Source of the DNA: DATHBP01 sp035296085 | Lineage (GTDB): Bacteria > Actinomycetota > Actinomycetes > Propionibacteriales > Nocardioidaceae | Reading direction: 5' to 3' | NCBI GenBank assembly: GCA_035296085.1 | Contig: DATHBP010000071.1 | Span: 1 to 15,887 of the forward strand | Length of the DNA: 15,887 bases | Shown here: positions 7,602 through 13,676 of the stretch, in pieces | Layout of the letters: the number at the start of each line of letters is the position of its first letter | Position numbering within the stretch: the stretch's first letter is position 1 | Notes under the pieces: model-generated | Seen by the model: the letters and a program-made list of their open reading frames with translations, nothing else | Told to the model about the DNA's origin: nothing | The model's database searches: none | Translations under genes and position numbers: made by a program

Positions 7602-8936
7602 ATGGCTGCAATCACGATGAACAACATCGTCAAGCAGTACGGCGACGGCTTCAAAGCCGTCAACGACATCAGCCTCGACATCCCGGACGGCGAGTTCATG
7701 ATCCTGGTCGGCCCGTCCGGCTGCGGCAAGTCCACGCTGCTGCGCATGATCGTGGGGCTCGAGGACATCTCCTCCGGCGACATGCTGATCGGCGACGAGC
7801 GGGTCAACGACAAGGCGCCCCGGGACCGGAACCTTTCGATGGTGTTCCAGAACTACGCGCTCTACCCGCACCTCACGGTCTACGAGAACATCGCGTTCCC
7901 GCTCCGTCTCGCCAAGGTTTCGGACAGCGAGATCGACGAACGCGTCCGCAAGGCGTCGGACCTGCTCGAGCTGAACGAGCACCTCGAGCGCAAGCCGGCC
8001 AACCTCTCCGGTGGCCAGCGCCAGCGGGTGGCCATGGGCCGTGCCATCGTCCGCCAGGCAGAGGCCTTCCTCTTCGACGAACCCCTGTCCAACCTGGACG
8101 CGAAGCTGCGCGGACAGATGCGCACGGAGATCTCCCGGCTGCAGAAGTCGCTGGGCATCACCACCGTCTACGTGACACACGACCAGGTCGAGGCGATGAC
8201 ACTCGGCGACCGGGTGGCCGTGATGCGCAAAGGCCTGCTTCAGCAGGTCGCGACGCCGCGCGAGCTGTACGAGCACCCGGTCAACCTGTTCGTCGCGGGC
8301 TTCATCGGCTCCCCGCCGATGAACATGGTCCCTGCCACGCTGGAGGGCCGCACCCTGAAGCTTCCCTTCGTCGACGTGCAGCTGGACGAGGAGGTGGCGG
8401 CGAAGGCGCGCGGACCCGAGGTGCTCATCGCGGGCATCCGGCCGGAGTACTTCGAGGACGCCAAGATCGTTCCCGAGGACAAGGCCCACCGCGGCGTCTC
8501 GTTCACGGCGCACGTGGACGTGATCGAGTGGCTGGGCAGCGAGCAGTACGCCTACATCCCCTACGAGGCCCCGGAGGCGATCACCGCACAGCTCAGTGAG
8601 CTGCAGCGCGAGCTGGACTCCGAGCACATGCGGACGCAGCTGGTCGTCGGCCTCGATGCCGCCAGCCGCCTGGAGCGCGATCAGGACGCGGAGATCTGGC
8701 TGGACCCGTCGCACATCCACCTCTTCGACCCGCACACGGGGGACAACCTCACCAATGCGGGTCGCACGGAGAACGGCGGGTCGAGGGCGCCGGTCGAGGG
8801 CAGGCACGTGGGCAGCCCGGAAGCCGGCACCATCGGAACCGGCACCACCCGGACGGGCACCACCGGGACGGGCACCACCGGGACGGGCACCACTGGCGGC
8901 TCCTCGGCTGGCTCCAGCGCGACACCGACCCGGTAG
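7602..8936 (+). CDS. sugC: Sugar ABC transporter ATPase, SugC/MsmK-like, with Gly/Thr-rich C-terminal tail
   Basis: The cytoplasmic ATPase that powers the importer, 444 residues. Walker A is GPSGCGKST (37-45), the Q-loop glutamine is Gln83, the signature is LSGGQ (135-139), Walker B is FLFDEP (156-161) and the switch is His193. A MalK-type regulatory domain follows (about 235-385), ending in HLFDPHTGDNLT, close to the SugC ending. The last ~57 residues go beyond the usual family end; residues 409-433 are repeats of GTTGT encoded by a 15-bp DNA repeat. The RBS AAGGAGAG (7586-7593) is 8 nt before the ATG, so this gene can be translated independently of the permeases. The tail is the odd part and may be dispensable. 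Confidence 0.93.
   Translation: MAAITMNNIVKQYGDGFKAVNDISLDIPDGEFMILVGPSGCGKSTLLRMIVGLEDISSGDMLIGDERVNDKAPRDRNLSMVFQNYALYPHLTVYENIAFPLRLAKVSDSEIDERVRKASDLLELNEHLERKPANLSGGQRQRVAMGRAIVRQAEAFLFDEPLSNLDAKLRGQMRTEISRLQKSLGITTVYVTHDQVEAMTLGDRVAVMRKGLLQQVATPRELYEHPVNLFVAGFIGSPPMNMVPATLEGRTLKLPFVDVQLDEEVAAKARGPEVLIAGIRPEYFEDAKIVPEDKAHRGVSFTAHVDVIEWLGSEQYAYIPYEAPEAITAQLSELQRELDSEHMRTQLVVGLDAASRLERDQDAEIWLDPSHIHLFDPHTGDNLTNAGRTENGGSRAPVEGRHVGSPEAGTIGTGTTRTGTTGTGTTGTGTTGGSSAGSSATPTR
8826..8900 (+). repeat. Five-copy 15-bp tandem repeat inside the ATPase gene
   Basis: Five consecutive 15-bp units begin at 8826, 8841, 8856, 8871 and 8886. The third and fourth are identical (GGCACCACCGGGACG) and the outer copies have a few changes. 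The unit is in frame, giving GTIGT-GTTRT-GTTGT-GTTGT-GTTGG. A change in copy number would alter the tail length without breaking the reading frame or the regulator that follows. Confidence 0.9.
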
Positions 8937-8941
8937 CCAGC

Positions 8942-9382
8942 GTGGAGGAGATTGACCGCGCCATCGTGGCGCTGCTGGCCGGCGACGGCCGGATCTCCTT
9001 CACCGACCTGGCCAAGGCGACCGGGCTGTCCACCTCGGCCGCGCACCAGCGGGTCAAACGGCTCGAGCAGCGCGGCGTCGTTACCGGCTACTCCGCTGGT
9101 CTCGACTTCGCTGCGCTGGGTCTGCCTCTGACGGCTTTTGTGTCCATCCGGCCGATCGACCCGAGCCAGCCAGACGACTCACCGGAGCGTCTGGCGGACA
9201 TTGCCGCGATCGAGGCGTGCTACTCGGTGGCCGGTGACCAGAGCTACCTGCTCAAGGTGCGCGTCGCCGCACCGGGCGATCTCGAGGAGCTCCTCGCGCG
9301 GATCCGGACTCGGGCGAACGTGTCGACCCGGACGACGATCGTCCTTTCAACGCCGTTCGAGAATCGCCCCCCGCCGCTGTAG
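8942..9382 (+). CDS. Lrp/AsnC-family transcriptional regulator
   Basis: A small DNA-binding regulator of the feast/famine family, 146 residues. The N-terminal winged helix-turn-helix covers about residues 2-50, with EEIDRAIVALL followed by the recognition region TGLSTSAAHQRVKRLEQRGV (27-46). The RAM ligand-binding and oligomerisation domain covers about 63-140, with GDQSYLLKV at 98-106 and the typical ending LSTPFENR. Such proteins usually sense an amino acid. The GTG start lies 5 bp after the ATPase stop with no Shine-Dalgarno before it, so translation is probably coupled to the transporter gene. The open frame extends upstream inside the repeat region, but homology begins at the GTG. Position next to lysine genes suggests lysine or beta-lysine as effector; this is inference. 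Confidence 0.9.
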   Translation: MEEIDRAIVALLAGDGRISFTDLAKATGLSTSAAHQRVKRLEQRGVVTGYSAGLDFAALGLPLTAFVSIRPIDPSQPDDSPERLADIAAIEACYSVAGDQSYLLKVRVAAPGDLEELLARIRTRANVSTRTTIVLSTPFENRPPPL

Positions 9383-9399
9383 CAAGCAGCACGGCGCGC

Positions 9400-9445
9400 G
9401 TTGTCAGGCGGCTGACGGGGTAGAGGCCGTCGAGGGCCTGACAAC
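9400..9445. terminator. Nested perfect inverted repeat between convergent genes, likely bidirectional terminator
   Basis: GTTGTCAGGC (9400-9409) is exactly complementary to GCCTGACAAC (9436-9445), a 10-bp perfect stem. Inside it GACGG (9414-9418) pairs with CCGTC (9427-9431) around an 8-nt loop, separated from the outer stem by a 4+4 internal loop. It sits in the 78-bp gap between the regulator and kamA, which converge, so it could stop transcription from both sides. No T-run follows in either direction. An operator function is possible. Confidence 0.65.
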
Positions 9446-9460
9446 TCACGGGGCGGCGCG

Positions 9461-11002
9461 TCAGCTGATCTCGATCAGCTTCTGGTCCTCGGCGGCGCTG
9501 CGGGAGGCAGCCGCACGGCGCTCGGCCTCCGCCAGCGTGTCGCCGGCGTGCTCGCGCCACCACTGCTGACCGCTCGCCGGCAGCGAGTGGATCGGGTCGT
9601 AGTACTCATAGGTGCGGGTGAGAGCCTGGGCGTCGGCGCGCTCGATCGAGGTGCGGTAGTTCTTCGTCCAGTAGGAGATGCCGCGCTCGCGGTCGTAGTC
9701 GGCGAGCTGGTGGACCCACCGCTTGCCGACGAACGGGACGTCGCACACGATGCGCGGGGTAGCGAACCCAGGCAGGTAGCCCATGATCGCGTGCTGGAGC
9801 TCCTGAGCCTGCCAGACCGGGACGCGCCAGTGCTCGCTGAACGGGATCATGTCGCACATGTAGAAGTAGTAGGGCATGATCTGCGCCCCGTCGGTCAGCG
9901 CGAAAGACAGGTCCAGCAGGTCGGTGGCCGTCGCGTTGACGCCGCTGAGCAGCACCCCCTGGTTGCGTACGTCGCGGATGCCGGTGTCCAACATCGCGCG
10001 CGTGGCCTTCGCGACCAATGGCGTGAGCGAGTTGGCGTGGTTGACGTGGGTGTGGATTGCAATGGCCGCACCACGGGCTCGCGCCTTGGTGGCGAGGCGC
10101 TCCATGCCGGCGCGTACGTCGTCTTGCAGCCAGTGCTGCGGAAGGCCCATCAGCGCCTTGGTGGCCAGCCGGATGTCGCGGATGTTGTCGACGTCGAGCA
10201 GGCTCGAGACGAAGCTCTCCACGCGGGCCCACGGCATGTTGGCGACATCGCCACCGGAGACGACGACGTCACGCACGCCGGGCGAGGCGCGCAGGTAGTC
10301 GAGCATCGCCTCGAGCCGGTCGGCCGGCTTGAGGACGAACTTGAGCTTGTCGACCTGGGGGGTCGAGTTGCCGACGAGGTCCATGCGGGTGCAGTGACCG
10401 CAGTACTGCGGGCAGGTGGGCAAGATCTCGGCAAGCACTTTGGTGGGGTAGCGGTGGGTCAGCCCTTCGGCCACCCACATGTCGTGCTCGTGCAGGGAGT
10501 CGCGCGTGGAGTACGGGTGGCTCGCCCAGTCGGTGCGCCGGTCGGAGAAGACCGACAGCATGTAGCGGCGTACCGGATCTGCGTAGAACGCCTCGGTGAG
10601 CGAGTCGGGGCCGGTGCCGACCTCGGTGGGCACCATGGTGTTCACCATCTGGGGCGGCACCAGCATCGACATGGTCGCGCGCTTGGCCTGGTCGAGCTCG
10701 AGGTCGACGAAGAAGCGCTCGTCCACGGCGTCGCCGAGCACCTGGCGCAGCGCCTTGGCGTTCTTGACGCAGTGCGCCCGTTGCCACTGCGCGGACTCCC
10801 ACTCCTGCACCGTCACGTCGCGCCACGCCGGGAACCGTGTCCAGTCCGGTTCGTGGAGCTCCACCCGGCTATAGGGGTAAGGCTGCTCGTAGCCGTCAGC
10901 GAGTTCGCTCAACGCCGGTCCTCCGCGCGGGTGGGGTGTGGGCATGGTTGGCAAAGGAACTGCCGACCTGCCACGATACGGGATGATATCCGGCGAGTCC
11001 AT
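9461..11002 (-). CDS. kamA: Lysine 2,3-aminomutase (radical SAM, PLP)
   Basis: Converts L-lysine to L-beta-lysine, the first step of lysine fermentation, using S-adenosylmethionine, a [4Fe-4S] cluster and PLP. The radical SAM motif CPQYCGHC gives Cys197, Cys201 and Cys204. Arg206 matches the substrate carboxylate arginine of the clostridial enzyme. Asp384 (MCDMI) and Asp421 (CDVPFVGK) match the two aspartates that hold the side-chain amino group, and Lys427 is the probable PLP lysine. The usual glycine-rich PLP loop (PGGGGK) is replaced by PFVGK, and the protein has no cysteine after 420, so the clostridial C-terminal zinc-site cysteines are missing. At 513 residues it is about 100 longer than the clostridial enzyme. 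The ATG at 11002 has GAGAGGA about 14 nt upstream; Met20 is an alternative start. It is divergent from kdd. Confidence 0.9.
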   Translation of the reverse strand: MDSPDIIPYRGRSAVPLPTMPTPHPRGGPALSELADGYEQPYPYSRVELHEPDWTRFPAWRDVTVQEWESAQWQRAHCVKNAKALRQVLGDAVDERFFVDLELDQAKRATMSMLVPPQMVNTMVPTEVGTGPDSLTEAFYADPVRRYMLSVFSDRRTDWASHPYSTRDSLHEHDMWVAEGLTHRYPTKVLAEILPTCPQYCGHCTRMDLVGNSTPQVDKLKFVLKPADRLEAMLDYLRASPGVRDVVVSGGDVANMPWARVESFVSSLLDVDNIRDIRLATKALMGLPQHWLQDDVRAGMERLATKARARGAAIAIHTHVNHANSLTPLVAKATRAMLDTGIRDVRNQGVLLSGVNATATDLLDLSFALTDGAQIMPYYFYMCDMIPFSEHWRVPVWQAQELQHAIMGYLPGFATPRIVCDVPFVGKRWVHQLADYDRERGISYWTKNYRTSIERADAQALTRTYEYYDPIHSLPASGQQWWREHAGDTLAEAERRAAASRSAAEDQKLIEIS

Positions 11003-11052
11003 CGTGACGCCGTAAATCCTCTCGTATACCAGGCTTCGAACAGGAGAAGCGA
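11003..11052. promoter_or_regulatory. Divergent kamA/kdd promoter region with central palindrome
   Basis: The 50 bp between the two divergent starts must hold both promoters unless they lie in coding sequence. At 11021-11032 CTCGTATACCAG is a 12-bp palindrome with one mismatched pair, centred on GTATAC and close to the middle of the gap. TATACC on the plus strand (11025-11030) and TATACG on the minus strand could act as the two -10 boxes, so one site could control both. The plus strand then has AGGAGA (11042-11047) 5 nt before the kdd ATG at 11053. The -35 regions are poor. The palindrome is seen; its use as promoter or operator is inferred. Confidence 0.4.
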
Positions 11053-12135
11053 ATGTCTGCGGACCGCGCGGAAAGCGCCATCGGGTTGCACCGGGTGCTC
11101 GAACCCGCAGGCGTACTCCCGCAGGCCGCGGAGCGACTGGACGCCCGGGCCGAGCTGTGGCCGGGCGAAGTCCGAGTCCGGGTGTCGCGGCTTAACCTCG
11201 ACGCCGCCAGCTTCCGCCAGCTCGCCGACAAGCACGGCGGCGACGGGGCGGCAGTACGGGCCGAGGTGCTCGACATCGTGGCGCGTCGGGGAAAGATGCA
11301 CAACCCGGTAACGGGCTCAGGCGGCATGCTCATGGGCACCGTCGAGGCGGTCGGCCCGCAGTCCCCGCTCGGGCTCATTGTGGGCGACGTGATCACGAGC
11401 TTGGTGTCGCTCACGCTCACACCCCTGGTGATCGACGACGACCTGTGCGAGTGGGACGGGCGCAGCGAGCAGGTCCCGTGTCACGGCTATGCGGTGCTGT
11501 TCCGCCGCTCGATCGCCGCCAAGCTCCCGACCGACCTGCCGCTGCCGCTGGCGATGGCGGTGATGGACGTCTGCGGCGCGCCAGCACTGACGACGCGGGT
11601 CGTCGCGCAGTACGCCGCCCGCGGCGCGGCCCCCACCGTGTGCGTGATCGGAGCGGCCGGGAAGAGCGGCTCGCTGTCGCTGGCGGCGGCAGCACAGGCG
11701 GGTGCGGCTCGCACAATCGGCGTCGTGCCGGTGAGACCGGAGGCGGACCAGCTCATCGCCGCCGAGCTCGCCGACGCGGTGGCTCTCGCGGATGCCCGCG
11801 ACCCGGTTGCCCTCGCCGACGCGGTGGCTGGCGCAGGAGGCCCGGCGCAGGTGTGCGTGGTGTGCGTCGACGTACCCGGCTGCGAGGGTGGTGCCGTCCT
11901 GTCGACGGCGGCGGGCGGCACCGTGATCTTCTTCTCGATGGCGACCTCTTTCCCCGCCGCGGCGCTCAGCGCGGAGGGGCTCGCGGCCGACGTCACGATG
12001 CTGGTCGGCAACGGCTACGTCCCCGGTCACGCCGACCTCGCGCTCGACCTGCTGCGCGCACACCCGGGCGTACGACGGCTCTTCGAGGCTCGGTTGCCCG
12101 CCGGTGCCGGCGGGGAAGGCAAGATGGAGACGTGA
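11053..12135 (+). CDS. kdd: L-erythro-3,5-diaminohexanoate dehydrogenase
   Basis: Oxidises L-erythro-3,5-diaminohexanoate to 5-amino-3-oxohexanoate with NAD(P)+, the third step of the lysine fermentation route. At 360 residues the length fits the family. The HNPVTGSGGML block (83-93) is characteristic of Kdd, and a Rossmann-type nucleotide loop VIGAAGKSGSLSL lies at 198-210. A clear RBS AGGAGA precedes the ATG by 5 nt. It leads an operon: its TGA overlaps the next gene's GTG as GTGA. The identification rests on motif recall plus the kam neighbours, which agree well. Confidence 0.9.
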   Translation: MSADRAESAIGLHRVLEPAGVLPQAAERLDARAELWPGEVRVRVSRLNLDAASFRQLADKHGGDGAAVRAEVLDIVARRGKMHNPVTGSGGMLMGTVEAVGPQSPLGLIVGDVITSLVSLTLTPLVIDDDLCEWDGRSEQVPCHGYAVLFRRSIAAKLPTDLPLPLAMAVMDVCGAPALTTRVVAQYAARGAAPTVCVIGAAGKSGSLSLAAAAQAGAARTIGVVPVRPEADQLIAAELADAVALADARDPVALADAVAGAGGPAQVCVVCVDVPGCEGGAVLSTAAGGTVIFFSMATSFPAAALSAEGLAADVTMLVGNGYVPGHADLALDLLRAHPGVRRLFEARLPAGAGGEGKMET

Positions 12136-13676
12136 AACGCACCGTGCTGCGCAGCGGAGTCGTGTGGACACCGCTGGGCGACTGCACCGCGCTGTGCGTC
12201 GAGGGGGAGCGAGTCGCCTGGGTGGGCGACGAGCGCGGAGCCGAGCACTTCGCGGACAACGCAGACTCGGTTGTCGACCTCGCAGGTCGGTTCGTGGGTC
12301 CCGCGTTCGTGGACGCCCACGTGCACGCGGCCCAGACCGGCCTGTCGGCGGCAAGCCTCGACCTCCGGTCGACATCGAGCTGTGCGCAGGCGCTGGCTGC
12401 CCTGGAGGCGTACGCGGGCGGCGTGGACGGCCAGCTCGTCCTCGGCTTCGGCTGGGACGAGACCCGCTGGCCCGAGCAACGGCCGTTCACCGGCGAGGAG
12501 GTCGACCGCGCCGTCGGGGGAAAGACGGCCTACCTGGCGAGGATCGACGTGCACTCCGCCGTGCTGTCCAGCGCGTTCACCGACCAAGCGCCGCATGTGC
12601 GCGCCGCGGACGGCTGGCAGCGCGACGGCCGGGTTGAGCGCACGGCCCACCACCTGGCCCGTCAGCTGGTCAACGAGCTGGTGAGCCCCGGGCAACGCCG
12701 AGACGCGATCGGGACGGCGTTGCAGGCGGCGGCTGGCGCCGGCATCGGGGCGATCCATGAGATCGGCGCCCCACACCTGTCCCGGACCGAGGACTTCGCC
12801 GCGATCGCCGAGCTCGGGGCGGAGCGCCCCGGGCCGTCCGTCGTGCGCTACTGGGGCGAGCTTGGTGCTGTCGACACCGCTCGCGAGCTCGGCTGCCGGG
12901 GGGCGGCCGGCGACCTGTGCGTCGACGGAGCGTTCGGCTCGCGCACCGCCGCGCTGACCTCGCCGTACGCCGACGCCGACACCAGCGGTCACCTCTACCT
13001 CGACGTCGCGGAGATCCGCGACCACGTCGTGGCCTGCACCAACGCCGGGCTGCAGGCGGGCTTCCACTGCATCGGCGACCGCGCGGTCGGCGTCACGCTG
13101 GACGGGTTCGTCCAGGCAGCGAGCATCGTCGGCGTTCCCGCACTGCGCGCCGCGCGTCACCGGCTCGAGCACGTTGAGCTCATCGACGCGGCCGGCATCG
13201 AGACGCTGGCCCGGCTCGGTGTCACGGCGAGCGTCCAGCCGGCGTTCGACGCGGCCTGGGGCGGGTCGAGTGACATGTACGCAGCTCGGCTCGGTGCCGA
13301 GCGAGCGGCGTCGACCAACCCGTTCCGCTCACTTGCGGATGCCGGCGTTGACCTCGCGTTCGGCTCGGACACCCCGGTCACCGCTCTCGATCCGTGGGGG
13401 AGCGTGCGCGCAGCCGCCTGGCACCGCACACCGCGGTTTCGACTCACGCCTGCCGAGGCGTTCGGCGCACACACCCGCGGCGGCTGGCGCGCGGGGGGCG
13501 TCGACGGCGCGGGAGCTCTCGTGCCCGGCGCCCCCGCCACCTACGCCGTCTGGGACGTGCCGGGAGGGTTCGCCGCCGGACTGCCAGACCTCGACCCGGC
13601 GCTGCCGCTGCCCCGATGCGTCAGCACCGTGGTCGAGGGTGCCGTTGTCTACGAGCGGGAAGGTGCGCTGGCATGA
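12132..13676 (+). CDS. Amidohydrolase family 3 (YtcJ/NfdA-like) enzyme in the kam operon
   Basis: A metal-dependent hydrolase of the amidohydrolase superfamily, 514 residues, with no signal peptide. The metal ligands can be read: DAHVH (His63, His65), FHCIGDRA (His312), RLEHVEL (His346) and GSDTPV (Asp413). The DGAFGSRTAAL segment (265-275) is the YtcJ signature near the active site. Relatives include N-substituted formamide deformylase, but most members have unknown substrates. It overlaps kdd by GTGA and kamD by ATGA, so it is made together with the lysine enzymes. The known pathway has no hydrolytic step, so I infer that it acts on an N-acyl or cyclic amide form of lysine, beta-lysine or diaminohexanoate. 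The family call is firm; the substrate is unknown. Confidence 0.9.
   Translation: MKRTVLRSGVVWTPLGDCTALCVEGERVAWVGDERGAEHFADNADSVVDLAGRFVGPAFVDAHVHAAQTGLSAASLDLRSTSSCAQALAALEAYAGGVDGQLVLGFGWDETRWPEQRPFTGEEVDRAVGGKTAYLARIDVHSAVLSSAFTDQAPHVRAADGWQRDGRVERTAHHLARQLVNELVSPGQRRDAIGTALQAAAGAGIGAIHEIGAPHLSRTEDFAAIAELGAERPGPSVVRYWGELGAVDTARELGCRGAAGDLCVDGAFGSRTAALTSPYADADTSGHLYLDVAEIRDHVVACTNAGLQAGFHCIGDRAVGVTLDGFVQAASIVGVPALRAARHRLEHVELIDAAGIETLARLGVTASVQPAFDAAWGGSSDMYAARLGAERAASTNPFRSLADAGVDLAFGSDTPVTALDPWGSVRAAAWHRTPRFRLTPAEAFGAHTRGGWRAGGVDGAGALVPGAPATYAVWDVPGGFAAGLPDLDPALPLPRCVSTVVEGAVVYEREGALA

Noticed and set aside
9548..11311. A 587-codon plus-strand open frame antisense to kamA
   Set aside because: It mirrors kamA, has His/Val/Asp/Arg-rich shadow composition and no recognisable domain, while kamA has clear catalytic motifs.
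11445..12131. Upstream part of the amidohydrolase reading frame, which would add 229 residues
   Set aside because: It overlaps kdd entirely and is Arg/Gly-rich nonsense. The amidohydrolase homology begins at the GTG at 12132.
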